Source: Spiribacter sp. 2438 (GTDB lineage: Bacteria; Pseudomonadota; Gammaproteobacteria; Nitrococcales; Nitrococcaceae). Taken from it: DNA of 64,000 bases. The stretch is from the NCBI RefSeq assembly GCF_009676705.1, contig NZ_CP046046.1, forward strand, positions 434,001 to 498,000. Direction: 5' to 3'. Under the pieces are notes generated by a model. It worked only from the letters and a program-made list of their open reading frames with translations, was not told where the DNA came from and made no database searches. This document shows, one piece after another, positions 19,961 to 31,072 of this stretch (positions within the stretch are counted from its first letter, which is position 1; each line of letters opens with the position of its first letter). Position numbers and translations under genes: made by a program.

Positions 19961-21411
19961 GGCCCACCTCCGGCATCCACCACCCAGGTGTCCTTGCTGC
20001 CACCGCCCTGGGAGGAGTTCACCACCAGCGAGCCCCGGGGCAGGGCCACCCGGCTCAGTCCCCCCATGGTGACGTGCTGTCGTCGGCCATGCAGTACGAA
20101 GGGCCGCAGATCCACGTGGCGGGGCTCGAAGCGGTCCTCAACCAGGGTCGGCACCGTGGACAGCCCCAGGGTGGGCTGGGCGATATAGTTGCGGGGGTCG
20201 CTGCGGATCAGCTTGGCGAACTGACGGCGCATTTCGTTGCTGGAGCGCGGCCCCACCAGCATGCCGTAGCCGCCGGACTCGTTGGCGGGCTTGACCACCA
20301 TTTCGTCGAGATGATCCAGCACGTAATCGCATTCGTCGGGGTACAGGCAGCGCCAGGTGGGAACGTTGGCCAGGCGCGGCGACTCGCCGAGGTAATAGCG
20401 AATCAGCTCCGGCATGAAGGCATAGATGACCTTGTCGTCGGCGACGCCGGCCCCCGGGGCATTGGCGATGGCCACATTGCCAGCCCGCCAGGCCCGCATC
20501 AGCCCGGCCACGCCCAGGGTCGAGTCCGGCCGGAAGACCTCCGGATCCAGAAAATCGTCATCGATGCGCCGGTAGACCACGTCCACCCGGGCTGGCCCGG
20601 CGATGGTGCGCATGTAAAGGCAATCATCGCTGTCCACGAACAGGTCCCGCCCCTCCACCAGCTCGGCGCCCATCTGCTGGGCGAGATAGCTGTGCTCGAA
20701 GTAGGCGGAGTTGTAGATTCCCGGGGTCAGCACCACGATCTCCGGGCTGGCCACATCCGCCGGGGCCAGGCTGCCGAGGGTGTCCAGCAGCTGGCTGCAG
20801 TAGTCATCCACCGGCAGGATGGTCTGGTTGGCGAACAGCTCAGGGAAGATGCGTTTCATCACATGGCGGTTCTCCAGCATGTAGGAGACGCCGCTCGGCA
20901 CCCGCAGATTGTCCTCGAGCACCCGCACGATGCCGTGCTCGTCCCGCACCAGATCGCTGCCGCAGATGTGTGCCCAGACGCCATAGGCGGGCCGAACGCC
21001 CCGGCAGGGCTCCCGGAAGTTGCGTGAGCCGGCCAGCAGCTCGGCGGGCAGGATGCCGTCGCGGACAGCGGCCTGTTCGCCGTAGAGGTCGTCGATGAAA
21101 TGATTGAGGGCGGTGACCCGTTGGCAGAGTCCTTCGTGAATCTGCTGCCACTCACCGAGTTCGATAATCCGGGGCACCAGATCCAGGGGCCAGTGCCGGT
21201 CGATGTTCTGGCCTTCGCTGTAGACGGTGAAGGTGATGCCCATGGCGTCGATGGCCGCTTCCAGTGCCCGGCTTCGGTCGCTGATGGCGCCCCGGTCCAT
21301 GCCCTGAAGCGTGTCATAGAGTGGCCGTGCCGCCGGTCGGGGAGTGACCGGACAGGACAGCATCTCGTCGTGGAACGGATGATTCTGATAGCCGTGGAAA
21401 TGGCCTGGCAT
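19957..21411 (-). CDS. Circularly permuted type 2 ATP-grasp protein
   Basis: A 484-aa enzyme of the permuted ATP-grasp class, predicted to form amide or peptide bonds using ATP. Recognisable blocks are ALNHFIDDLYGEQ (near 100), RPAYGVWAHICGSDLVRDEHG, VLEDNLRVPSGVSYMLENR (about 165), VVYRRIDDDFLDPEVFRPDS (about 280), ANAPGAGVADDKVIYAFMPELI, and the glycine-rich ESGGYGMLVGP (about 380), which matches the ATP-binding loop. The C-terminus carries DLRPFVLHG. It is the first gene of the operon with alpha-E and the zinc peptidase. Usual partners include a transglutaminase-like protease, which is absent here. Confidence 0.9.
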   Translation of the reverse strand: MPGHFHGYQNHPFHDEMLSCPVTPRPAARPLYDTLQGMDRGAISDRSRALEAAIDAMGITFTVYSEGQNIDRHWPLDLVPRIIELGEWQQIHEGLCQRVTALNHFIDDLYGEQAAVRDGILPAELLAGSRNFREPCRGVRPAYGVWAHICGSDLVRDEHGIVRVLEDNLRVPSGVSYMLENRHVMKRIFPELFANQTILPVDDYCSQLLDTLGSLAPADVASPEIVVLTPGIYNSAYFEHSYLAQQMGAELVEGRDLFVDSDDCLYMRTIAGPARVDVVYRRIDDDFLDPEVFRPDSTLGVAGLMRAWRAGNVAIANAPGAGVADDKVIYAFMPELIRYYLGESPRLANVPTWRCLYPDECDYVLDHLDEMVVKPANESGGYGMLVGPRSSNEMRRQFAKLIRSDPRNYIAQPTLGLSTVPTLVEDRFEPRHVDLRPFVLHGRRQHVTMGGLSRVALPRGSLVVNSSQGGGSKDTWVVDAGGGP

Positions 21412-21528
21412 TTCACTCTCCCGGCAATGGTGACTGCACGGATCGTTGCAGGAAACGCGCCAGCGGGCTTGGTGATTGCCCCGGGGGCGGCGATAATGAG
21501 GCCGGTCGTCCCGGCCAGGAGGTCAATC

Positions 21529-22422
21529 ATGGCTCACCGAGCCGTCCGGCTCCGTCACAGGGGTCCATCCGTGCCGCCCGGTGGCGGTCGTCAGCGCACT
21601 AAGATGGTGCGCCACTGGCGCGTGCTGTCCATTTTGGTGCTTGCGCTACTGGTTGCCGCCTGCGCCACGTCCCCCACCGGCCGTCAGCAGCTCCATCTGT
21701 TCCCCGAGGCGCAGATGCGCAGCATGGGCATTCAGGCTTATTCCCAGATTCGTGAGGAGGAGCCGGTGCTCAGCCGCAGCGAGCAGGTGGAGTATGTGCA
21801 GTGCGTCACCGATGCGCTCATCCCCCAGATTCCCGATGAATACCGGGATAAGGAGGAATGGGAGGTCACGGTGTTCGAGAGTGACCAGGTGAACGCCTTT
21901 GCCTTGCCCGGCGGCAAGATGGGCGTATATACCGGGCTGCTGGATGTTGCCGAAAATCAGGCCCAGCTGGCGACGGTGATCGGTCATGAAATGGGCCATG
22001 TGATGGCCCGTCACGCCAACGAGCGCATGTCCACGGAGTTCGCCACGGTGTTGGGGTTGGGGGCGCTGCAGATTGCCGCCGGCGATGACCCCCGTCGCCG
22101 GGAGCAGCTGGCCATACTGGGGGTGGGCGCTCAGGTGGGCATCATTCTGCCGTTCAGCCGCAGCCATGAATCCGAGGCGGATGCCATCGGCCTGGAGCTC
22201 ATGGCCCGCTCCGGGTTCGACCCCGAGGAGAGCGTCAAGCTGTGGGAGAACATGGCCGAAGCCGGCGGGGCGCAGCCGCCGGAGTTCCTGTCCACTCATC
22301 CCTCCCGGGACACTCGCATTGAGGATCTGCGGTCCCGTATGCCGCGGGCCCTGTATTACTACGAACAGGCTCAGGACGCCGGCCGGATACCGGACTGTGA
22401 TCCGGCCCCGGCGGCTAACTGA
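21529..22422 (+). CDS. M48 family metallopeptidase lipoprotein
   Basis: Zinc endopeptidase of the M48 family (LoiP/YcaL-like), probably anchored in the outer membrane as a lipoprotein and concerned with envelope protein quality control. Zinc ligands are in HEMGH (VIGHEMGHVMARH) and the downstream Glu of SHESEADAIGLELM. The lipobox is VAAC. The start is uncertain: ATG 21529 has a perfect AGGAGG six bases upstream but gives a 25-residue extension before the usual signal peptide, whereas ATG 21604 (272 aa) lacks a ribosome site. I keep 21529 because of the ribosome site. The gene is divergent from the ATP-grasp operon. Confidence 0.88.
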   Translation: MAHRAVRLRHRGPSVPPGGGRQRTKMVRHWRVLSILVLALLVAACATSPTGRQQLHLFPEAQMRSMGIQAYSQIREEEPVLSRSEQVEYVQCVTDALIPQIPDEYRDKEEWEVTVFESDQVNAFALPGGKMGVYTGLLDVAENQAQLATVIGHEMGHVMARHANERMSTEFATVLGLGALQIAAGDDPRRREQLAILGVGAQVGIILPFSRSHESEADAIGLELMARSGFDPEESVKLWENMAEAGGAQPPEFLSTHPSRDTRIEDLRSRMPRALYYYEQAQDAGRIPDCDPAPAAN

Positions 22423-23280
22423 AAACGATGGTGCGGTTCCGGTAGACCAGCGTCTGGTGCTGAAGGTGGGCCCAGACGCCCCGGGCCAGCACGAGCTTTT
22501 CCAGGTCCTGGCCCTTGCGAACCAGTTCCCCCACCGAGTCGCGATGACTGATGCGGGTGACGTCCTGCTCAATGATCGGGCCGGCGTCCAGGTCTTCGGT
22601 GACGTAGTGGCTGGTGGCCCCGATGATTTTCACCCCCCGGGCATGGGCGGCATGGTAGGGCCGTGCCCCGGCGAAGGCGGGCAGAAATGAGTGGTGAATG
22701 TTGATCATCTGCTGGGGAAAGGCATCAATCAGGATGGGCGTCACCACCTGCATGTAGCGGGCCAGCACCACCAGGTCCACGCCGTGTTCACGCAGCAGCG
22801 CAACTTCCCGGGCTTCCTGCTCGGCCTTGGTCTCCGGCGTGATTTCAAAGCGCTGGAACGGCACGCCGAACTGCTCGGCCACCGGCCGCAGGGTGTCGTG
22901 ATTACTGATGATGAGCGGGATTTCCACCGACCACTCACCGGACTGCCAGCGGGACAGCAGGTCATACAGGCAATGGGGCATGCGGGAGACGAAAATCGCC
23001 ATGCGCAGCGGGCGCCGATCATGATGGAGTTGCCAGGTGGCGCCGAAATCCCGGGCGACGGCGGTCTCGAAGGACCCGGCAAAATCGTCGGTATCCAGCC
23101 GGAAGCCGGCCAGCTCCCATTTGACCCGCATGAAGAACACGCCCTCGGCGCGGTCCACGTGCTGATCCAGGTCGATGATGTTGGCGCCGTGCCCGGCCAG
23201 AAACCGGGTCACGGCGGCCACCAGCCCGGGGCGGTCCGGGCAGTGCATGAGCAGCGTGGCGGTGCGGGCCTCCCGGCTCA

Positions 23281-23281
<1 letters not shown>
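22415..23281 (-). CDS. purU: Formyltetrahydrofolate deformylase
   Basis: Hydrolyses 10-formyltetrahydrofolate to formate and tetrahydrofolate, balancing one-carbon pools. The 288-aa protein has an N-terminal ACT domain (residues 1-85, LLMHCPDRPGLVAAVTRFLAGHGANI) that senses methionine/glycine in known members. The formyltransferase-like domain has NIHHSFLPAF with the catalytic His, and GATSHYVTEDLDAGPIIEQ containing the catalytic Asp. It overlaps the stop of ettA (ATG at 23281), giving an ettA-purU operon. Its 3' end overlaps the convergent M48 gene by eight bases. Confidence 0.96.
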
Positions 23282-24948
<1,667 letters not shown>

Positions 24949-24986
24949 CCCGCCAGTTTACGAAGTCCGGGCGGTGGAGAGAAGCC

Positions 24987-25079
24987 TCAGGCGTTATACA
25001 GCACGCGGCCGCACTCGCTCACGTCATAGCCGCCCATGGCCGCGGCGTATTCGCGAAAGCGTGATGTTGCGCGCTTTGA
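24987..25079 (-). pseudogene. Remnant resembling the C-terminus of a PBP-domain regulator
   Basis: On the minus strand an open stretch of 30 codons ends at TGA 24987-24989 and is closed upstream by a TGA (25082-25080). It has no start codon at the expected place. Its translation contains REYAAAMGGYDVSECGRVL, resembling, from memory, the C-terminal end of small HTH plus periplasmic-binding-protein-like regulators that accompany tungstate or molybdate transporters. It lies in the 179-base gap upstream of tupB. I interpret it as the decayed 3' end of a lost regulator, but the stretch is short and the match is from memory only. Confidence 0.35.
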
Positions 25080-25097
25080 TCAAAGGTTACCTACAAT
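25074..25097 (+). promoter_or_regulatory. Palindrome and -10-like box before the tup operon
   Basis: CTTTGATCAAAG (25074-25085) is a perfect 12-base palindrome. It is followed seven bases later by TACAAT (25092-25097), a good -10 candidate about 30 bases before tupB. A TTGCGC at 25067 is a poor -35 with 19-base spacing. The palindrome would lie between -35 and -10, a typical repressor position. Confidence 0.35.
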
Positions 25098-25127
25098 TGT
25101 CGGCAAAGAGGAGGAGAGTTCCCGGTC

Positions 25128-25826
25128 ATGATCGAGGCCTTAGCCAGTGCCTTCGGCTTGATGCTGACGGGCGATGCCGAGCTGCTGGGCATAGTCCGGC
25201 TATCACTGGGCGTGAGTTTGTCAGCCGTTTTCTTTGCCAGCCTGTTGGCTCTGCCCATTGGGGCGGCCGTGGCGCTGTTTCAGTTTCCTGGTCGGAGCGC
25301 AGTGATTGTCCTGCTGAATGCCCTGATGGGATTGCCGCCGGTGGTCGCGGGGCTCATGGTCTATCTGCTTCTGTCGCGGGCTGGTCCCCTGGGTGAGCTG
25401 GGCTTGCTGTTCACGCCGACGGCCATGGTCATCGTGCAGAGTCTGCTCATTTTTCCCGTCGTCGCGGCACTCACGCGGCAGATCATCAGCGATCTGTGGG
25501 TGGAATACCGCGACCAACTCACGTCTCTGGGCGCCGGGCGTCTGCGGGCCATTCCAACCCTGCTCTGGGACGGACGCTACAGCCTGATCACCGCGCTGCT
25601 GGCCGGATTCGGCCGGGCAGTGGCTGAAGTGGGTGCCGTGCTGATTGTGGGCGGCAACATCGCCGGCGTCACCCGGGTAATGACCACGGCCATTGCTCTT
25701 GAGACCAATAAGGGCAATCTGACGCTGGCCCTCGCCCTCGGCATTATTCTGATGCTGATCACCCTGCTGGTGAATGGGCTGGCCTATGGGCTGGGGGAGT
25801 TCTCCCGCCAGCGCTACGGGGGGTGA
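25128..25826 (+). CDS. tupB: Tungstate ABC transporter permease TupB
   Basis: Inner-membrane permease of the TupABC high-affinity tungstate importer. The 232-aa protein has five to six hydrophobic segments. The permease coupling loop is seen in VEYRDQLTSLGAGRLRAIPTLLWDGRYSLITALLAGFGRAVAEVGAVLIVGGNI, characteristic of TupB/WtpB-like proteins. ATG 25128 is preceded by GAGGAGAG. The order here is tupB-tupC-tupA rather than the more usual A-B-C. Assignment to tungstate rather than molybdate rests on the partner TupA. Confidence 0.9.
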   Translation: MIEALASAFGLMLTGDAELLGIVRLSLGVSLSAVFFASLLALPIGAAVALFQFPGRSAVIVLLNALMGLPPVVAGLMVYLLLSRAGPLGELGLLFTPTAMVIVQSLLIFPVVAALTRQIISDLWVEYRDQLTSLGAGRLRAIPTLLWDGRYSLITALLAGFGRAVAEVGAVLIVGGNIAGVTRVMTTAIALETNKGNLTLALALGIILMLITLLVNGLAYGLGEFSRQRYGG

Positions 25827-25831
25827 GGAAC

Positions 25832-26581
25832 ATGGCGGATACATGGCCACTGGTGCTGCAGGGGGTGACTTTCGCGCCCCGGGGGCAGCCCCTGCTGGGC
25901 CCCATTGACCTGACTCTGGCCGGCTCTGGACGAACGGTCATTGTGGGGCCGAATGGCGCCGGCAAAAGCCTTCTGCTGCGACTCTGCCATGGCCTGCTGG
26001 CGCCCAGCACGGGGCGCGTCAGGGCCGGCACATTGGGATCGCCCGAGCAGGTGGTGGTGCGCCGGCGCCAGGCGCTGGTCTTTCAGCGACCGATCATGCT
26101 GCGCCGCTCGGTGCTGGCCAACGTGCGCTATCCCCTGCAGGTGCAGGGCCTTGGCCGCCGGCAAAGTCGTCAGCGTGCCCTCGCCGCGCTGGAGCGGGTC
26201 GGACTTGTCGAGCTCGCCGGACGCTCGGCGCGGGTGCTTTCGGGTGGCGAACAGCAGCGCCTGGCACTCGCCCGCGCCTGGGTATTGCGCCCCGAGGTGT
26301 TGTTCCTTGATGAACCGACCTCGGCCCTGGATCCGGCGACCACCCAGGCCGTCGAGGCGGCCATCCGGCAGTTCGATGAACACGGCACCCGCATTGTGAT
26401 GGTCACCCACAACCTGGGCCAGGCGCGTCGACTCGGGGACGACTGTCTTTTTCTCGCCGGGGGTCGCCTCGTCGAGCGGGGTCCGGCCGCGAGTCTGCTC
26501 ACCCATCCCTCGACACCCGAGGCGGTGCGTTTTCTGACGGCCGAACGGGGCACCGAGCCCGTGGTCGCCAATCCTTCATGA
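25832..26581 (+). CDS. tupC: Tungstate ABC transporter ATP-binding protein TupC
   Basis: ATPase subunit of the tungstate importer, 249 aa from ATG 25832 (GAGG just upstream). A GTG at 25823 overlapping the tupB stop is the alternative start. Walker A is VGPNGAGKS, signature LSGGEQQRLALARA, Walker B VLFLDEPTSALDP and switch His in MVTHNLGQARRLGD. The first strand PLVLQGVTFAPRGQPLLGPIDLTLAGSG is complete. There is no C-terminal Mop (molybdate-binding) domain as in ModC, which supports the Tup class. Gap to tupA is 15 bases. Confidence 0.9.
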   Translation: MADTWPLVLQGVTFAPRGQPLLGPIDLTLAGSGRTVIVGPNGAGKSLLLRLCHGLLAPSTGRVRAGTLGSPEQVVVRRRQALVFQRPIMLRRSVLANVRYPLQVQGLGRRQSRQRALAALERVGLVELAGRSARVLSGGEQQRLALARAWVLRPEVLFLDEPTSALDPATTQAVEAAIRQFDEHGTRIVMVTHNLGQARRLGDDCLFLAGGRLVERGPAASLLTHPSTPEAVRFLTAERGTEPVVANPS

Positions 26582-26596
26582 ATCGCTGGAGGTTGC

Positions 26597-27418
26597 TTGA
26601 TAAATCCGAAACTCATTGTCTTGGCAGCGGGCCTGCTGGCCGGTCTGGGGCTCATTTCAGGCGCAACGGCTCAGGAGCGGGGTTTCATTACCATTGCCTC
26701 CACGACGTCCATCGAGAATTCGGGGCTGCTCGAGTCGCTCGTGCGGTCGTTCGAGGCAGCCACTGGCATTGAGGTGCGGGTGGTGGCCGTGGGCACGGGG
26801 CAAGCCCTGCGCATTGGCTGCAATGGGGATGCCGATGCCGTGCTCGTTCATGCGCCCGCCACAGAGCGTCAGTTCGTTGTGGATGGCTGTGGTGTGGATC
26901 GCCGCCAGGTGATGTACAACGACTTCGTGGTCATTGGCCCGGGTGATGATCCCGCGGGCATTGCCGATGCCGAATCGGCTGTCGCGGCCTTCGACCTCAT
27001 TGCGATGGCTGAGGTCGCGTTCGCTTCACGCGGCGATGACAGCGGCACCCATAAAAAAGAGCTTGAAGTCTGGGCCGAGGCGGGAATCGAGCCGGCTGCC
27101 CCCTGGTATCGTGAACTGGGATCCGGCATGGGCGCGGCGCTGAACACGGCGGCGGCCATGGACGCCTATCTTCTGGCAGACCGTGGTACGTGGATCAGCT
27201 TTGATAACCGCCAGAACCTCGAGATTCTGTTCGAAGGTGACCCGATCCTGTTCAACCCTTACGGCAGTGTCCTGGTGAACCCCGGACGTCACGATGTTAA
27301 GCACGGGATGGCCCTGGAGTGGCACGAGTGGCTGGTTTCCGAGGCTGGGCAGATGGCCATTGGCGAGTATCAGCTGCGGGGTCAGGCCCTGTTCATACCG
27401 ATGGCCGGTCCTCAATAA
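26597..27418 (+). CDS. tupA: Tungstate-binding periplasmic protein TupA
   Basis: Periplasmic anion-binding protein, 273 aa. TTG 26597 is used because TGGAGG (26587-26592) lies four bases upstream and no ATG is nearby. The signal peptide (about residues 1-25) ends ATAQ. The ligand-loop motif ASTTSIENSGLL near residue 34, VGTGQALRIGCNGDADAVLVHAP (about 65-88) and SRGDDSGTHKKELEVW (about 144) are the TupA signature that distinguishes it from ModA. It likely supplies tungsten for aldehyde or formate oxidoreductase enzymes, none of which is in the window. Confidence 0.9.
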   Translation: MINPKLIVLAAGLLAGLGLISGATAQERGFITIASTTSIENSGLLESLVRSFEAATGIEVRVVAVGTGQALRIGCNGDADAVLVHAPATERQFVVDGCGVDRRQVMYNDFVVIGPGDDPAGIADAESAVAAFDLIAMAEVAFASRGDDSGTHKKELEVWAEAGIEPAAPWYRELGSGMGAALNTAAAMDAYLLADRGTWISFDNRQNLEILFEGDPILFNPYGSVLVNPGRHDVKHGMALEWHEWLVSEAGQMAIGEYQLRGQALFIPMAGPQ

Positions 27419-27470
27419 TGCACGCGGCATGCATGCCCGGGATGAATCCTTTACCATGATTGTAGTTCGC

Positions 27471-27498
27471 AGGAGCCACCGGTTTGCTGGTGGCTTCT
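27471..27498. promoter_or_regulatory. Ten-base stem hairpin between tupA and glyA
   Basis: AGGAGCCACC (27471) pairs with GGTGGCTTCT (27489) over ten positions, with one G-T pair, around the loop GGTTTGCT. It is followed by TCTCACATTTG, not a proper T run. It could be a weak terminator for the tup operon or a leader structure of glyA. Confidence 0.5.
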
Positions 27499-27499
27499 C

Positions 27500-27518
27500 A
27501 CATTTGTATTCCAAATGT
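27500..27518. promoter_or_regulatory. Inverted repeat ACATTTG-N5-CAAATGT upstream of glyA
   Basis: A perfect 7-base inverted repeat (ACATTTG at 27500, CAAATGT at 27512) with spacer TATTC, ending 14 bases before the glyA start. It may be a DNA operator or a second small hairpin next to that at 27471-27498. It does not match the PurR or MetR sites known to control glyA in enteric bacteria. Confidence 0.45.
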
Positions 27519-27532
27519 CACGAGGGATAGGC

Positions 27533-28808
<1,276 letters not shown>

Positions 28809-28837
<29 letters not shown>

Positions 28838-29294
28838 CACCCGAGTAGTTGACAGCCGGCTAGCCGCCGAAGGCGACCAAGTCCGGCGTCGCCGGGAGTG
28901 TGTGGCCTGCGGCGAGCGGTTTACCACCTACGAGTCAGCGGAGTTGGTCATGCCGCGCGTGGTCAAGCGCGACGGCACCCGGGTGCTGTTCGATGAGCAT
29001 CGGCTGCGGACCGGGATGATGCGGGCCCTGGAGAAACGGCCGGTGGCGACCCCGGCAGTGGAGGCGTCGCTGGCTCGCATCCGCCAGAACATCCAGGCGC
29101 TGGGCGAGGGAGAAGTGCCCGCCAGCCAGATCGGCGAATGGGTCATGGAAGAACTCCGCGAACTGGATCAGGTGGCATACGTGCGCTTCGCCTCGGTCTA
29201 CCGGAGCTTCGAAGACGTCAGCGCCTTCCGTGAGGTGATCGAAGGCCTGGAAGGCCGGACTGCGTCATCCGGGGAGTCCGGAGAAAGCCGGTGA
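28809..29294 (+). CDS. nrdR: Transcriptional repressor NrdR
   Basis: Zinc-ribbon/ATP-cone repressor of ribonucleotide reductase genes. The start is ATG 28809, inside glyA, because the protein must begin [17 protein letters not shown] to complete the zinc ribbon (Cys3, Cys6, and the pair in ECVACGERF). The ATP-cone (about 49-139) starts [20 protein letters not shown] and ends [19 protein letters not shown]. The length of 161 aa is normal. AAGGG lies about six bases before the start. It sits ahead of ribD with a four-base overlap, the usual gammaproteobacterial order. Confidence 0.96.
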
Positions 29295-30406
29295 TCGACT
29301 TCAGCGCGGCGGATCATCGCTGGATGGCACGGGCCCTCAAGCTGGCCGCCCGTGGGCGGCTAACCTGTGATCCCAATCCCCGGGTGGGTTGTGTCCTCGT
29401 CCAGGACGGCGAGCCCGTGGCCGAAGGTTGGCATCAGCGGGCCGGGGAGCCCCACGCCGAAGTGCTGGCATTGCGCCAGGCCGGCGATCGCGCCACTGGC
29501 GCCACGGCCTACGTCACGCTTGAGCCCTGCAGTCATTACGGCCGAACGCCGCCCTGTGCGGATGCACTGATCGAAGCGGGCATCGCCCGGGTGGTGGTGG
29601 GGGCCACCGACCCCAACCCCCGCGTGGCGGGCGCCGGCCTGGAGCGCCTGAAGCAGGCGGGAGTGGCGGTGGCTGCCGGCTTACTGGCGGCGGAGTCCGA
29701 GGCCCTCAATCCCGGCTTTTTCCGGCGGATGCGCGATGGTCTCCCCTTCGTTCGGGCCAAGCTGGCCGCCAGCCTTGACGGGCGCACCGCCATGGCGTCG
29801 GGGGAGAGCCGCTGGATTACCAGCCCGGAAGCCCGGCGCGACGTCCACGCCCTGCGGGCGGTGAGCAGCGCCATCGTCACCGGCGTGGACACGGTGATCG
29901 CCGATGACCCCCGGTTGACGGTGCGGGACATTGACACCGACTTTCTGCCGCCGCAACGGGTGGTGATGGACTCCCGTCTGCGCACTCCGGTGGAGGCCGG
30001 CCTCATCGGTGATCAGCGGGGGGTCGTGATCATTCACGGCGGCGAGATGCCCGGCCGGGAATCGGATCTGGTGCATGCCGGCGCCGAGCTCTGGCAGGTA
30101 CCCATGGGTGAGGATGGCCATGTCAGCCCGCGGGCGGCCCTGGAAACCCTGGCGGAGGCCCAGGTCAACGAGGTGCTGTTGGAAGCAGGCCCGCGATTGA
30201 CTGGTGCATGGCTGCAGGCCGGGCTGGTCAACGAACTGGTGGTGTACCTGGCGCCGCATCTCATGGGACACGAGGGTCATCCCATGCTGGCCCTGAACGG
30301 GTTGTCCAGCATGGCGGATCGGGTGCCCCTGCGACGGGTGGACGAGCGCCATGTGGGCCAGGACTGGCGGCTGACTTTTACGATCAATCAAGACGGAGAG
30401 CACTGA
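29291..30406 (+). CDS. ribD: Bifunctional riboflavin deaminase/reductase RibD
   Basis: Catalyses two steps of riboflavin synthesis: deamination of the diaminopyrimidine, then ribosyl side-chain reduction with NADPH. The deaminase domain (1-145) has the zinc motif HAEVLAL followed by [16 protein letters not shown]. The reductase domain (about 150-371) begins [24 protein letters not shown] and includes [23 protein letters not shown] start overlaps the nrdR stop by four bases. No FMN riboswitch is present upstream, since nrdR coding sequence abuts the gene. Confidence 0.96.
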   Translation: MIDFSAADHRWMARALKLAARGRLTCDPNPRVGCVLVQDGEPVAEGWHQRAGEPHAEVLALRQAGDRATGATAYVTLEPCSHYGRTPPCADALIEAGIARVVVGATDPNPRVAGAGLERLKQAGVAVAAGLLAAESEALNPGFFRRMRDGLPFVRAKLAASLDGRTAMASGESRWITSPEARRDVHALRAVSSAIVTGVDTVIADDPRLTVRDIDTDFLPPQRVVMDSRLRTPVEAGLIGDQRGVVIIHGGEMPGRESDLVHAGAELWQVPMGEDGHVSPRAALETLAEAQVNEVLLEAGPRLTGAWLQAGLVNELVVYLAPHLMGHEGHPMLALNGLSSMADRVPLRRVDERHVGQDWRLTFTINQDGEH

Positions 30407-31072
30407 ATGTTCACGGGGATTATCGAGGCCACCGGGCAACTCCGGGAATCCCGCCACCTGGGCGGTGACCGGCGCCTGCGGGTGGACACCGACGGCCTGG
30501 ATCTTGCGGCCGTGCGCGTCGGTGACAGCATCGCCGTCAACGGCTGCTGTCTGACCGCGGTGGAGGTGGATGCCAGCGGTTTTGCCGCGGACGTCTCTCT
30601 GGAGACTCTGGATTGCACCACCCTGGGGACGCTGGCTCCGGGGGATGCCGTCAACCTGGAAACGGCGCTGACCCTGCAGACGCCGCTGGGCGGGCATCTG
30701 GTGAGCGGTCACGTGGACGGTGTCGGCACCGTGGTGCTGCGCGAGCCGGCAGGCCGTTCCGAGCACTGGCGATTTCGCGCGCCGGAGGCGTTGAGCCGCT
30801 ACATCGCTGCCAAGGGGTCCATTGCCATTGAAGGCATCAGCCTGACCGTCAATGCCGTGGATGGCTGTGAATTTGATGTCAATATCGTGCCGCATACGGC
30901 GGCGGTCACCACCCTGGGGCACATTGGAGCCGGGCATCCGGTCAACCTCGAGGTGGACCAGGTAGCCCGATATCTGGAGCGACTGCTGGAAGGCCGCGCC
31001 GCCTCGGAGCACGGCGGCGTCAGTGAGGCCCTGCTGCGGCGCAGCGGGTTCATGAGAGAGAGTCACCAATGA
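30407..31072 (+). CDS. ribE: Riboflavin synthase, alpha subunit
   Basis: Dismutates two 6,7-dimethyl-8-ribityllumazines to form riboflavin. The 221-aa protein consists of two similar lumazine-binding halves. It starts with the hallmark MFTGIIEATG; the first half has VGDSIAVNGCCLTAVEV and the second SIAIEGISLTVNAVDGCEFDVNIVPHTA. GHLVSGHVDGVG near residue 95 is also conserved. The start codon follows the ribD stop directly (no gap), and the stop overlaps the ribB start by four bases. This fits a tightly coupled operon. Confidence 0.96.
   Translation: MFTGIIEATGQLRESRHLGGDRRLRVDTDGLDLAAVRVGDSIAVNGCCLTAVEVDASGFAADVSLETLDCTTLGTLAPGDAVNLETALTLQTPLGGHLVSGHVDGVGTVVLREPAGRSEHWRFRAPEALSRYIAAKGSIAIEGISLTVNAVDGCEFDVNIVPHTAAVTTLGHIGAGHPVNLEVDQVARYLERLLEGRAASEHGGVSEALLRRSGFMRESHQ

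Noticed and set aside
25074-25085. FNR box before tupB
   Set aside because: TTTGATCAAA has no four-base spacer between the TTGAT half-sites, so the geometry is wrong for FNR.
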